A stretch of DNA of 64,000 bases from Erwinia sp. E_sp_B01_1 (GTDB lineage Bacteria > Pseudomonadota > Gammaproteobacteria > Enterobacterales > Enterobacteriaceae). The stretch spans positions 4,340,001 through 4,404,000 of the forward strand of contig NZ_CP142208.1 in NCBI RefSeq assembly GCF_036865545.1, written 5' to 3'. Both the position numbers and the translations under genes were made by a program. Below are positions 8,589 through 17,167 of the stretch, one piece after another; position 1 is the stretch's first letter; each line of letters opens with the position of its first letter. The notes under the pieces were generated by a model. The model was given only the letters and a program-made list of their open reading frames with translations. It was not told the DNA's origin and did no database searches.

Positions 8589-9368
8589 TTAGTAGTAGTT
8601 ACCGTGACGGTAATCCCAGGTGGTGAAGGTATCTGACAGCATGGACATGATTTTGTCGACATCCAGGCCTTTACGGATCAGCACCGGACACGGCGTGATA
8701 TTACGCTCGCCTTTCTGCTCTGGAACCAGTTTGCCCTGCTCGTCCACCATCGCCACCATCACACCCTGCTCGTAACGGGTTTTCTCAGACTCATTCGCCT
8801 GGATGGATTTCACGTAGTCGTTGGCTTCAATAATCAGGTCAGCGTGAGCTTCGATGCGCTCGCCGATGCCTTCAACCAGGCCACGGTTGCCTTTGCCTGA
8901 TGGATTCGCGGAGCTGGCGAAGGAGAATTTACCGTGGTTTTCCCACAGCTCTTTCGCCAGATTCTCGCCAGGGATGCCGAATTTGATCACGAAGCAGCTG
9001 GTCTGACGGCGATCCATCATCAGATCTTTAGAACCGTCTTCCGGGATGCGCGCCACGGCTTCTTCTTTCCACGGCAGGATGCAGCCCAACAGCACGTCTT
9101 TGTCCCAGTGCTGCTGATACAGCGATTCGATTTCCGGGTTCAGCTGCGCCAGCTCTTTCAACTGCTCCAGAGAACCACACAGCACCACGCCTGGCTTGTT
9201 ACGGTTGCGCTGCTTGGCATCAAACTTGCGCTCCAGGCCTTTGGCATCTGAAGTCATGATGATGTAACCGACTTTGGTCGGACAGACGATCATGCCGCCT
9301 TCAGCAGACAGGATGTTAACTGCTTCTGGCTGTAAGCCGCCGTTCCAGTGGATAGTCTTATTGCTCAT
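8589..9368 (-). CDS. Sua5/YciO/YrdC-domain protein
   Basis: A 259-residue protein with a YrdC fold signature. The PTKVGYIIMTSDAKGL segment (about residues 31-46) replaces the PTDTVYGL of threonylcarbamoyl-AMP synthases. It is followed by KFDAKQRNRNKPGVVL, equivalent to the K-x-R-x-x-x-K-P nucleotide-binding element, and later by SFASSANPSGKGN, the conserved SAN motif. Canonical TsaC/YrdC makes threonylcarbamoyl-AMP for tRNA t6A; this is a divergent paralogue, closer to YciO-like proteins of unproven function. A Tyr-rich tail (RHGNYY) ends it. It is monocistronic. Confidence 0.75.
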   Translation of the reverse strand: MSNKTIHWNGGLQPEAVNILSAEGGMIVCPTKVGYIIMTSDAKGLERKFDAKQRNRNKPGVVLCGSLEQLKELAQLNPEIESLYQQHWDKDVLLGCILPWKEEAVARIPEDGSKDLMMDRRQTSCFVIKFGIPGENLAKELWENHGKFSFASSANPSGKGNRGLVEGIGERIEAHADLIIEANDYVKSIQANESEKTRYEQGVMVAMVDEQGKLVPEQKGERNITPCPVLIRKGLDVDKIMSMLSDTFTTWDYRHGNYY

Positions 9369-9612
9369 GGTCGCACCTGTGATTCTCAGAGGGTAAATTA
9401 AGCGGTCAACGTTTTAAGGTAGCACAGCTTTAGCGGCTGGCCCTGGCTGACCTGTTGCACTCATCCTGACTTTACCCGCCTCAGATGGCAACAATTAATG
9501 CATTTACCCCTTTATTGTTTTCCACAGGAAACAGTTGTTGCAAAAACAGGATGATGGCAGAACTTTTTTTACGGATTACCCACTCACTTTTTTCTTCAGC
9601 GCGGAAGCCCTT

Positions 9613-10134
9613 ATGCAACTCACCTTTTTCACGGCAGAGGATAAAACTGTTCTGAGTAGCTGGTTCACTTCTCAGCAGGAGGTGACCCAGTGGGCTGGCC
9701 CCGGCGTGGCGTGGCCGCTGACCGACAGCTTTCTCGACACCCTGCTGGATTCAGCCAGCCAGAACCCGGCAAGCCTGTTGACCTTTGCAGGACGTCTGGA
9801 GGGGAAGCTGGTGGCGGTGGCACAGATGGGATTCGACTGGGATAATCGTTTTGTCTGCCTGGCACGGGTAATAGTCAATCCCGCTATGCGGGGGCAAAAA
9901 CTGGCAGTACAGATGCTGCAATCCCTGGTGGATGCTGCCTTCAGAGATCCAAATCTTGATCGGATTGAACTCCAGGTTTATCCCTTTAATACTGCGGCTG
10001 TCAGAACTTATGAAAAGCTGGGATTTGTGCGGGAAGGCGTGCGGAGAGCCTGCGTGGTGGTGGACGATGAGTGTTGGGACAGTGCTTTTTACGGCCTGCT
10101 GCGCAGAGAGTACACCCTGCGCAGCGCCGCCTGA
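9613..10134 (+). CDS. GNAT-family N-acetyltransferase
   Basis: A 173-residue acetyltransferase of the GCN5/RimJ type. The acetyl-CoA binding motif A is ARVIVNPAMRGQKLAVQML (V-x-P-x-x-R-G-Q-x-L), and the C-terminal VYPFNTAAVRTYEKLGFVREG is the usual motif B region where the acceptor site forms. I place the start at ATG 9613 (GGAAG 8 bases upstream). The in-frame TTG at 9535 would add 26 residues with no homology signal. The substrate (protein N-terminus, amino acid or antibiotic) cannot be inferred. Its stop codon directly abuts the stop of the convergent SDR gene. Confidence 0.82.
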   Translation: MQLTFFTAEDKTVLSSWFTSQQEVTQWAGPGVAWPLTDSFLDTLLDSASQNPASLLTFAGRLEGKLVAVAQMGFDWDNRFVCLARVIVNPAMRGQKLAVQMLQSLVDAAFRDPNLDRIELQVYPFNTAAVRTYEKLGFVREGVRRACVVVDDECWDSAFYGLLRREYTLRSAA

Positions 10135-11202
10135 TTAAGCCGGAATTAACTTCTCAGCTTTCAGCTTATCGAACAGGGCAATAAAGGCATCCCGGGTACA
10201 CTGATAGCCCGTAAAGCCCGCTTTGCGGCTCTTGCTGACGTCGGTGATCACTTCCATCGGACGACCCAGATCGGCATCGGTATGCCACCATGAAACCAGC
10301 CTGCCGATATCCGCCTCTTTCAGATTGAACTGCTTCGCAATGGCCTGCCACTGCTCAGGTGCGGCATCCATACGGCCTTCCAGCGGCTGCATTTCGCCAG
10401 GGAAAGGCGCGGCTTCAATACCGAAGTAATCAGCGATCTCGCCCCACATCCACTGCCAGCGGAAGACATCGCCGTTCACCACGTTGTAATCCTGATCCTG
10501 CGCTGAAGGCGTGGTCGCCGCCCATTCCAGCTGCTGGGCCAGAATATGGGCATCGGTCATATCGGTAACGCCTTCCCACTGAGCTTTAGAGCCAGGGAAG
10601 ACAAACGGCTGGCCGGTCTGCTTGCACAGGCTGGCATAGACCGCCAGGGTCTGGCCCATGTTCATCGCATTACCCAGCGCAAAGCCGATGATGGTATGCG
10701 GACGGTGAACGCTCCAGGTAAAGCCATACTTCTCAGCACCGGCGAAGACTTCATCTTCCTGCGCGTAGTAGAAGTTATCCACGTCCTGGCGGCCCTGCTC
10801 TTCACGGAACGGGGTCACAGGCACCGCGCCTTTGCCATAGGCATCGAACGGGCCAAGATAGTGCTTAAGGCCGGTGACCAGCGCAACGTGGCCGCCTTTA
10901 AGGCCATCACCCAGCGCTTCGATCACATTGCGCACCATCCCGCCATTAACGCGGATATTCTCTTTCTCATTGGCCTGACGCGCCCAGACGCTGAAAAAGA
11001 CTTTGTCCACTTTGAGGCCATCCAGGGCTTTCACCACGGAATCACGATCGGTGAGATCGGCCGTTAACGACGTGCAGCCTGCTGGCACCGCCGTGCGTCC
11101 GCGTGAAAGACCGTAAACTTCCCAGCCTTCACCGGTGAGTTTTTCCGCCAGAGCGGTTCCGATTACGCCGCTGACGCCGACGATAAGTGCACGTTGTTGC
11201 AT
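10135..11202 (-). CDS. PRISE-type SDR oxidoreductase
   Basis: A 355-residue atypical extended SDR. The Rossmann motif is GVSGVIG (residues 9-15), and the active-site tyrosine lies in NFYYAQEDE (about 144-152), the NFYYxxED motif of progesterone 5-beta-reductase/iridoid synthase-like (PRISE) enzymes, with VTGLKHYLG near 109-117. These enzymes reduce activated C=C bonds of enones with NADPH. The bacterial physiological substrate is generally unknown. It is divergently arranged with a LysR gene starting 86 bases away, the classic layout for regulator-target pairs, so induction by a small molecule is likely (inference). Confidence 0.85.
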   Translation of the reverse strand: MQQRALIVGVSGVIGTALAEKLTGEGWEVYGLSRGRTAVPAGCTSLTADLTDRDSVVKALDGLKVDKVFFSVWARQANEKENIRVNGGMVRNVIEALGDGLKGGHVALVTGLKHYLGPFDAYGKGAVPVTPFREEQGRQDVDNFYYAQEDEVFAGAEKYGFTWSVHRPHTIIGFALGNAMNMGQTLAVYASLCKQTGQPFVFPGSKAQWEGVTDMTDAHILAQQLEWAATTPSAQDQDYNVVNGDVFRWQWMWGEIADYFGIEAAPFPGEMQPLEGRMDAAPEQWQAIAKQFNLKEADIGRLVSWWHTDADLGRPMEVITDVSKSRKAGFTGYQCTRDAFIALFDKLKAEKLIPA

Positions 11203-11288
11203 AGGTTGTCTCCTGAATTAAGGGCAGGTAATAAGCTTAATAGAGAATCTGTTTCTTATCTGCGGTATAAATTCACATCATTCCGGAA

Positions 11289-12206
11289 ATGAATTCACTA
11301 ATTATGATGACTCAGGATCGTCTCAAGGGCATTACGCCCTTTGTAGCCAGTGTGGAACAGGGCAGCTTCACCGCAGCAGCAGAGAGCCTGCATCTCACCA
11401 GTTCAGCGGTGAGTAAAAGTGTTGCCAGGCTGGAAGCGCGTTTAGGGTCGCAGCTGTTTGAGCGCACCACGCGACGGCTGACGCTCACCGATGCGGGTCA
11501 GGCATTTTACGAAACCTGCACGCGGGTGCTGAATGAACTGCTGGAAGCCGAATCGGTGCTGGCGGCGCAGCGTACCATCCCGGTGGGACGCTTGCGGATT
11601 GCGGTTTCGCAGACCTATGGCCGGATGCAGGTAGCGCCGCTGCTGAACCAGTTCTGCCTGCAAAACCCGGAGATGCAGATTAGCCTCTCTTTTTCCGATC
11701 GTTTTGTGGATCTGTTTGAGGAAGGGATCGATATAGCGATCAGGATTGGCGGGCTGGCTGATTATCCCCCTTCACTGGGCTACCGTATTCTGGGCAGTGA
11801 GCGCCTGATCTTCTGCGCTTCTCCCGCTTATCTTGCTCAGCATGGCACGCCCTCTTCGTTGCAGGAACTCTCAACGCACCGTGCGATTGTTTATGACCGG
11901 GTAGATGGCAGCACCAGTCCCTGGCATGTGAAATCCGCCGACGGGCGCATTGCCACTAAAACGGTGCCGTACCGCATGGCGCTGGGTGATGGCGAATCGC
12001 AGGTAGCGGCGGTAGTAGCCGGTCTGGGCGTGGCGCAAATGGCCACCTGGCTGATGGAAAAGCAGTTAGAGAGGGGTGAACTGGTGCAGCTTCTGCCAGA
12101 CCTCACCGTAAAAGGATTGCCGCTGACCGTGGTCTGGCCGCGCAAAAAACAGCTGACGCCAAAAGTGGCAGCGCTGTTAGCGGTACTGGAAGAGCTGAAA
12201 ATTTAG
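11289..12206 (+). CDS. LysR-family transcriptional regulator
   Basis: A 305-residue LysR-type protein. The helix-turn-helix is SFTAAAESLHLTSSAVSKSV with LEARLGSQLFERTTRRLTLT, followed by an effector domain beginning GRLRIAVSQTYGR. The sequence style (KGITPFVASVEQGSF) fits the large group of LTTRs that regulate adjacent oxidoreductases. It is divergent from the PRISE-type SDR and probably regulates it. The start at ATG 11289 has no clear ribosome site; ATG 11304 or 11307 in the same frame are alternatives and would remove only five or six residues. Confidence 0.86.
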   Translation: MNSLIMMTQDRLKGITPFVASVEQGSFTAAAESLHLTSSAVSKSVARLEARLGSQLFERTTRRLTLTDAGQAFYETCTRVLNELLEAESVLAAQRTIPVGRLRIAVSQTYGRMQVAPLLNQFCLQNPEMQISLSFSDRFVDLFEEGIDIAIRIGGLADYPPSLGYRILGSERLIFCASPAYLAQHGTPSSLQELSTHRAIVYDRVDGSTSPWHVKSADGRIATKTVPYRMALGDGESQVAAVVAGLGVAQMATWLMEKQLERGELVQLLPDLTVKGLPLTVVWPRKKQLTPKVAALLAVLEELKI

Positions 12207-12409
12207 CCTGGGGTGTTTGCTCATCATCTGTTCGCTGTCACCGACCCTTCCGCATGTATGATTTTTTCCGGCCGCACCATCATGCCGCCGTCACAACTTT
12301 GGCATTTGGCCGGCATATCGTCCTGTGCCATTCTGAATGTCAGAAGGGTGCTCACGGATTAAATCTCAACAGAGCATTGACGGGCAACTTGCCCGTCAAT
12401 GGGGTTGCT

Positions 12410-12562
12410 TTACCTTATCGAATTACAGGCTAAGCTGGCAGCAACCTCTGTCCCTCCTTGTTTAAAGCGCAATTCGCAGAGCGAATCGCGGGTGGTCCAG
12501 ATCACCGTAATAAGCGTAATACAGACCACAATTAAACAGAGGGCGAACATTTTTTGTGCCAC
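12410..12562 (-). CDS. hok: Hok/Gef-family type I toxin
   Basis: A 50-residue membrane toxin. The hydrophobic segment MFALCLIVVCITLITVIW is followed by the family hallmark TRDSLCELRFKQGGTEVAA, including the conserved cysteine. Length and layout match HokA/HokC. Start is GTG 12562, with a perfect AGGAGG six bases upstream (12569-12574). The same frame is open upstream to an ATG at about 12652, giving a mok-like leader continuous with hok, as in hokC/mokC. Hok proteins depolarise the inner membrane when the stable mRNA outlives the Sok antisense RNA. It shows no frameshift or stop and is likely functional. It lies outside the SDR and gluconate operons. Confidence 0.88.
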   Translation of the reverse strand: MAQKMFALCLIVVCITLITVIWTTRDSLCELRFKQGGTEVAASLACNSIR

Positions 12563-12610
12563 CTTTGGCCTCCTTTCTCCATTGCTTTTAAGCAGGTAAA
12601 AGGCTACCTT

Positions 12611-12672
12611 CACATTGTTGAGATGGAAGAGCAGCCTCACTTTGATTAACATCAAGTGGGGCTTTTCTCTTT
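12611..12672 (+). ncRNA. sok: Sok-like antisense RNA
   Basis: Transcribed opposite the hok leader. A promoter-like pair TTGCTT (12582-12587) and TACCTT (12605-12610), 17 bases apart, precedes it. The 3' end is an intrinsic terminator: CCTCACTTTGAT pairs with ATCAAGTGGGG and is followed by CTTTTCTCTTT, closely resembling the Sok terminator of plasmid R1. The RNA would cover the mok start region and so block mok/hok translation. Exact ends are approximate. Confidence 0.65.
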
Positions 12673-12718
12673 CTGTCCCAAATACCCAGGACAAAAAGAT
12701 CCTGAGCACCCGTCGCGC

Positions 12719-12724
12719 AGTATA
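12719..12724 (-). promoter_or_regulatory. Probable -10 box of the hok mRNA
   Basis: TATACT on the minus strand, followed seven bases later by ACGGGTGCTCAGGATC, where R1 hok has a similarly placed CGGGTGCTTGAGG leader start. The first transcribed bases can fold CAGGATC with TCCTGGG, like the 5' stem of hok mRNAs. Confidence 0.5.
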
Positions 12725-12902
12725 GTGCACATTTTTTCCTCTCTAAGCTTTGCTTTACTAAACCCAGAGCCGGATCTGAAATTGACGATTTTTTGCATGC
12801 TGGCTACTCGCCAGGGTAGCGAGGCTGAGAAAGGAAAGCAGAAAAAGGATGTGGCGATCGGGCGGGGGAAAACAGGGTACGGTTGACCGCACCCTGTTTG
12901 GG

Positions 12903-14219
12903 TTACTTCTCTTCTGTCAGCTTCTCGACGTCTACATTCCCCTGCTGATTCGGCAGGGTTTTGCGGATCTTCGCTACGTCGCTGGCGCTGACCTGCGCCT
13001 TAGCCGTGTTGCCCCAGCTGGTGCGAACGAAATTCACCACATCCGCAACCTGCTGATCCTTCAGACGCCAGCCAAACGCTGGCATGGTGATGCTGGAAGG
13101 CGCACCCTTCACGCCTGGCAGCGTTGCACCGCTCAGCACGATATGGATTAACGACGTTGGGTCTTCCGCCTGCACTACCGGATTACCACGCAGCTCAGGG
13201 AAGAAGCGCTTATACCCGCTGCCATCTGTTTTGTGGCACGCCGCACAGCTGTCGACATACACAGATGCGCCCGGCTTGCTGTCATCGCCTTTCCACAAGG
13301 CTTTCGCTACCGCGTCGTCCTGCTTAAAGCCGGTCTGGTTTGGATCTTTCGCCCCCAGCGACTTCAGATAACGGGCAATCGCCGTGGCATCTTCCGCGCT
13401 CAGGTGTTGCAGGCTGTGCTCAACCACATCGGTCATACCGCCAAATACAGCAGTCTGATCGTTACGGCCGGTGCGCAGGAACTGCACCAGATCGTCTTCG
13501 CTCCAGCGGCCTAATCCATCACGGTTATCACCACGCAGATTGCTGGCGGTCCAGCCATCAATTGCCGCGCTGCTGCCGGAGAGATAATCACTGCCTTCGC
13601 TGTCGTTCAGGGCTTTTTCCTGCATCGTCAGGCTGCGCGGCGTATGGCATGCGCCGCAGTGACCCAGGCCTTCCACCAGATACTGACCACGAGCCAGCAC
13701 CGGGTCCTGCCCTCTGATCGGCTGGAAAGCCTTCACGTCCGGTGCGAAAATGCCACGCCAGATCGCCAGCGGCCAGCGCATTGACAGCGGCCACATAATG
13801 TCGCTGTCCTGATTGGCCTGCTCAACCGGCTGAACGCCATGCATAAAGTAGGCGTACATTGCCTTCATATCGTCATCGCTGACTACCGCGTAAGAAGGGT
13901 AAGGCATCGCCGGATAGAGCGTGTCGCCATTCTTCGCCACACCATGACGGACCGCTTTCTGGAAGTCGTCGTAGCTGTAGTCACCAATCCCGGTTTTCTT
14001 GTCCGGGGTGATATTGGTTGAGTAGATATTACCAATCGGCGTCGCCATCGACAGGCCACCAGCGAAGGGTTGCCCGCCCGCTTTGGTGTGACAGGCCACG
14101 CAGTCACCGGCACGGGCCAGATATTCTCCGCGTTTGATCTGTTCTGCACCGTTGTCGTCCGCCAGTGCGGCAAAGCTTGCCATGCCCAGTAACAGGGCCG
14201 GGATCATCATTTTCATCAT
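12903..14219 (-). CDS. Three-haem cytochrome c subunit of membrane dehydrogenase
   Basis: A 438-residue exported cytochrome with a signal peptide (cleavage near ALA-DD, residue 20) and three haem motifs: CVACH (about 40-44), CGACH (about 187-191) and CAACH (about 324-328). This three-domain layout is that of the cytochrome subunit of FAD-dependent gluconate 2-dehydrogenase, sorbitol dehydrogenase and related periplasmic enzymes, passing electrons from the flavoprotein to ubiquinone. It is the last gene of a three-gene operon, 8 bases after the flavoprotein stop. The operon order gamma-flavoprotein-cytochrome is the standard one. Confidence 0.92.
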   Translation of the reverse strand: MMKMMIPALLLGMASFAALADDNGAEQIKRGEYLARAGDCVACHTKAGGQPFAGGLSMATPIGNIYSTNITPDKKTGIGDYSYDDFQKAVRHGVAKNGDTLYPAMPYPSYAVVSDDDMKAMYAYFMHGVQPVEQANQDSDIMWPLSMRWPLAIWRGIFAPDVKAFQPIRGQDPVLARGQYLVEGLGHCGACHTPRSLTMQEKALNDSEGSDYLSGSSAAIDGWTASNLRGDNRDGLGRWSEDDLVQFLRTGRNDQTAVFGGMTDVVEHSLQHLSAEDATAIARYLKSLGAKDPNQTGFKQDDAVAKALWKGDDSKPGASVYVDSCAACHKTDGSGYKRFFPELRGNPVVQAEDPTSLIHIVLSGATLPGVKGAPSSITMPAFGWRLKDQQVADVVNFVRTSWGNTAKAQVSASDVAKIRKTLPNQQGNVDVEKLTEEK

Positions 14220-14227
14220 GGTTATCC

Positions 14228-16009
14228 TTACGCCTGTACCAACGGACCTGGGTTTTTCAGGTACTGTTCACGAATGGCTTTGGCTGACCAGTAAGTCAGT
14301 GCCGCCACCATGCCGGTCGGGTTATAACCCAGGCCTTGTGGGAAGGCAGAAGCGCCCGGAACAAACACGTTTGGTACATCCCAGCTTTGCAGATAGCGGT
14401 TAACCGCGCTGGTCTTCGGATCTTCGCCCATGATCGCGCCGCCGTTCATGTGGGTAGTCTGATAAACGGTAGTGTCAAAATGCGCGCCAGCCTGTTTCGG
14501 TGAACCGCTGATCAGCTTCGGATTCATCGCTTCGGCAATTTTATGCATACGGCCGTGCATGAACTGCGACATCTTGATGTCGTTTTCCTGCCAGTCAAAG
14601 GTCATACGCAGCAGCGGCTGACCAAACGCATCCTTGTAATTAGGATCGAGGTCCAGATAGTTGTTGCGGTAAGACTGATGCGCGCCGTGGGCATCCATCG
14701 ACACATGGTGCGTATAGTGATCGGCCACCGCGGCTTTCCACTTGCTGCCCCAGTTTGGCGTGCCCGGAGGCGTTGGCAGACCGGAGATCGGCTTCACGCC
14801 CGCCTGGTTGACCCACATCGGCGATCCGCCCACAAAGCCATATTTGCCGTGGTCAAAGTTATCCGCATTGAAATCATCCACGCCCACGCCCGCGCCACCC
14901 GCACCAATAAAGTTATTGGTGAAGACGTCTTTATCAAAGAACGCTTTGATGGTGGAGATGTTCTGGTAGGCAAAGTTACGGCCTACGGTGCCTTCGTTGG
15001 TCACCGGATCGTAAGGCTTGCCGATACCGGAAAGCAGCATCAAATGCACGTTGTGGAACTGGAAAGCAGAGAGGATCACCAGATCCGCAGGCTGCTCAAT
15101 CTGGCGGCCCAGCGCATCCACGTAAGTGACGCCCGTAGCGTGTTTTTTGTCAGCGGTGAGGTTCACACGCAGCACATTGGCATTTTCGCGCAGTTCGAAC
15201 TTCGCTTCCTGACGCAGTGCAGGCAGCACGTTAACGTTTGGCGACGCTTTGGAATACATATAGCAGGCGTAGCCGCTACAGAAACCGCAGAAGTTACACG
15301 GCCCCATCTGCGCACCATAGGTGTTGGTGTACGGGCCAGAAGTGTTAGCCGAAGGCAGATCGTAGGGGTGATACCCGATGGATTCAGCCGCCTGAGCAAA
15401 CATCTGCGCGGAGAAGGTACGCTTCTGCGCAGGCAGCGGGAATTTATCAGAGCGATCTGGCGCAAACGGGTTGCCCTTGCCCTGACCAATGACTTTACCT
15501 TTCACACTCCATTCAGAACCGGAGGTGCCAAAGACTTTTTCAGCCTTATCGAAGAAGGGCTCCAGCTCGTCATAGGTAACGCCGTAATCCTGAATAGTCA
15601 TGCCTTCAGGAATAAAATTTTTGCCGTAGCGTTCTTCATAATGGCTGCGCATACGCAGTTCCATCGGATCCACACGGAAGTGAACGCCAGACCAGTGCAG
15701 GCCAGCGCCGCCGGTGCCGGTACCCGGCAGGAATGCCGCCAGTTGACGGTAAGGCTGTGCGGTCTGCGCCGAATTATGGCGGATAGTGACGGTACTTTTA
15801 GAGAGATCCTGGAACAGCTTTTTACGGATGTTGTAGGTCAGCTCGTCGATCACCTGCGGATAAGCCCCGTCAGGATAGGTGTCGCGATGCGGGCCGCGTT
15901 CCAGCGCCACTACGCTCAGGCCAGCTTCGGACAGCTCTTTGGCCATGATCGATCCCGCCCAGCCGAAACCGACGATCACCGCATCCACTTTTTTCATTTC
16001 GTTTGCCAT
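14228..16009 (-). CDS. GMC-type flavoprotein, gluconate 2-dehydrogenase-like large subunit
   Basis: A 593-residue GMC oxidoreductase. The FAD-binding motif VGFGWAGSIMAKELSEAG is near the N-terminus (residues 13-30), and the C-terminal GMC domain contains the NPTGMVAALTYWSA region. No signal peptide is visible; such subunits are exported with their Tat-tagged small partner. The NFCGFCSGYACYMYSKA cluster holds cysteines conserved in gluconate/2-ketogluconate/sorbitol dehydrogenases. The likely reaction is periplasmic oxidation of D-gluconate to 2-keto-D-gluconate; sorbitol or 2-ketogluconate are alternatives. The GntR-like operator upstream favours a gluconate-linked substrate. Confidence 0.9.
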   Translation of the reverse strand: MANEMKKVDAVIVGFGWAGSIMAKELSEAGLSVVALERGPHRDTYPDGAYPQVIDELTYNIRKKLFQDLSKSTVTIRHNSAQTAQPYRQLAAFLPGTGTGGAGLHWSGVHFRVDPMELRMRSHYEERYGKNFIPEGMTIQDYGVTYDELEPFFDKAEKVFGTSGSEWSVKGKVIGQGKGNPFAPDRSDKFPLPAQKRTFSAQMFAQAAESIGYHPYDLPSANTSGPYTNTYGAQMGPCNFCGFCSGYACYMYSKASPNVNVLPALRQEAKFELRENANVLRVNLTADKKHATGVTYVDALGRQIEQPADLVILSAFQFHNVHLMLLSGIGKPYDPVTNEGTVGRNFAYQNISTIKAFFDKDVFTNNFIGAGGAGVGVDDFNADNFDHGKYGFVGGSPMWVNQAGVKPISGLPTPPGTPNWGSKWKAAVADHYTHHVSMDAHGAHQSYRNNYLDLDPNYKDAFGQPLLRMTFDWQENDIKMSQFMHGRMHKIAEAMNPKLISGSPKQAGAHFDTTVYQTTHMNGGAIMGEDPKTSAVNRYLQSWDVPNVFVPGASAFPQGLGYNPTGMVAALTYWSAKAIREQYLKNPGPLVQA

Positions 16010-16011
16010 GG

Positions 16012-16749
16012 TTATGCTCTTTCCCCACGAATAGACACCGGTGGGAACGGATAACGCTCGCCACGTTCAACCCAGTCCATAAAGTCCGCTCGGGCGCCAG
16101 GGAAGTTAATCAGCGTCCAGCCGACCATGCCCTGATTGCCACCGTGGATCGGATCGCTGAAGAACCCTTCACGGGTGTTCTGCAACAGGAAAGAGAAGAA
16201 GACTTTTGCCGGCACCTGTTTGAACTCCACGCTGCCCGCTTCAAAAGCCTGCAGCAAAGCATCCTGCTGCTCGCCGCTGAGCTGCGCGAAGACTTTGCCA
16301 TGCCGGGATTTCGCCGCAGCATCGGCATCTTCCAGCCCCAGACGGTAGATCTGACGCGGCACCAGCGGATACTGATAGCCCAGCTCTTTATCCGCATCAG
16401 GATGGAAAGGCCCCTGCATATACCAGTTGGAGCCAATGGCGTACGGGGTATTCATCTGGCGATCGATATATTCCGGTACGCCCGCTTCCAGAGCACCAGG
16501 ACCGCGCTCATCAGCGGGGATCAGGCGGGCCACGGCGGCCTGCACAAAGGCGTATTCTTCCGGAGTAAACCAGGTCGGCTGGTAATCGCGGGCTTTTTGC
16601 GGACCGGCAGGTGCCGTCTCTTTGGCGGCTGCGGGGGCTACTGCCGTCAGGGCACCCAGCCCGGTGCTGCCAATCGCCACGGCCGGGGCCAGGGTGATGG
16701 TTCTCAGCAGAAAGTCCCGGCGGGAGCTTCCTGTATTTTCTTTCGACAT
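16012..16749 (-). CDS. Gluconate 2-dehydrogenase subunit 3 (gamma)
   Basis: A 245-residue protein of the gluconate 2-dehydrogenase subunit 3 family. The N-terminus carries a twin-arginine signal, [20 protein letters not shown], so it likely carries the folded flavoprotein through the Tat system. Conserved features are [26 protein letters not shown] and [17 protein letters not shown]. It is first in the operon; the flavoprotein starts 2 bases after its stop. A separate long leader region of about 400 bases divides it from the divergent MFS gene and contains the GntR-type palindrome. Confidence 0.92.
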   Translation of the reverse strand: MSKENTGSSRRDFLLRTITLAPAVAIGSTGLGALTAVAPAAAKETAPAGPQKARDYQPTWFTPEEYAFVQAAVARLIPADERGPGALEAGVPEYIDRQMNTPYAIGSNWYMQGPFHPDADKELGYQYPLVPRQIYRLGLEDADAAAKSRHGKVFAQLSGEQQDALLQAFEAGSVEFKQVPAKVFFSFLLQNTREGFFSDPIHGGNQGMVGWTLINFPGARADFMDWVERGERYPFPPVSIRGERA

Positions 16750-16852
16750 GACATTGCCTTATCAAACTTGCGCCTGGTGCTACGGCGAGGGATTTCACGG
16801 TTGCTTGCAGTATTTTTTATAAGCAGGGCAGAAACAGGGTTACCGGCTCAAA

Positions 16853-16866
16853 TGTTACCGGTAACA
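16853..16866. promoter_or_regulatory. GntR/IdnR-type operator
   Basis: TGTTACCGGTAACA is a perfect 14-bp palindrome located about 105 bases upstream of the dehydrogenase operon and about 300 bases before the divergent MFS gene. It matches the known GntR/GntH(IdnR) operator core of E. coli gluconate genes. A second half-like GGTTACCGG lies at about 16839. Repression relieved by gluconate is inferred. Confidence 0.7.
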
Positions 16867-17167
16867 ATAACCTGCATTTTAACAGGTCTTTTTGCAAAAA
16901 ATTAGCACCGGGAAACAAAATGGCACAAATTCATTAACAACCAAGCGAAAAACCAGGTGCAGGGAGGTGTTCCCCTGGTCCGCGCTCCCCGGCCAGGTAG
17001 CAGAACAAGAAATCAGGGAAACGCAGCGGGTAATAACAGAAATTGGGCGGAAGCCATGTTTTGTGCTTAATTTTCGTTTATTTACGACCAATTCAAAATA
17101 TAACTCCTGCCGGTAAGCCTTAGCATGGAAGGTTACTGCACTGTAATAATGAGGTTAAAAAAATAAA

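Noticed and set aside
12377..12402. Hairpin TTGACGGGCAA/TTGCCCGTCAA as a LysR terminator
   Set aside because: It lies downstream of the convergent LysR and hok genes, but no T-run follows on either strand; it may belong to the hok mRNA 3' end, so its role was left open.
14543..16054. 503-codon plus-strand frame opposite the GMC flavoprotein
   Set aside because: It is the antisense shadow of a clear GMC dehydrogenase gene, with His/Arg-rich shadow composition.
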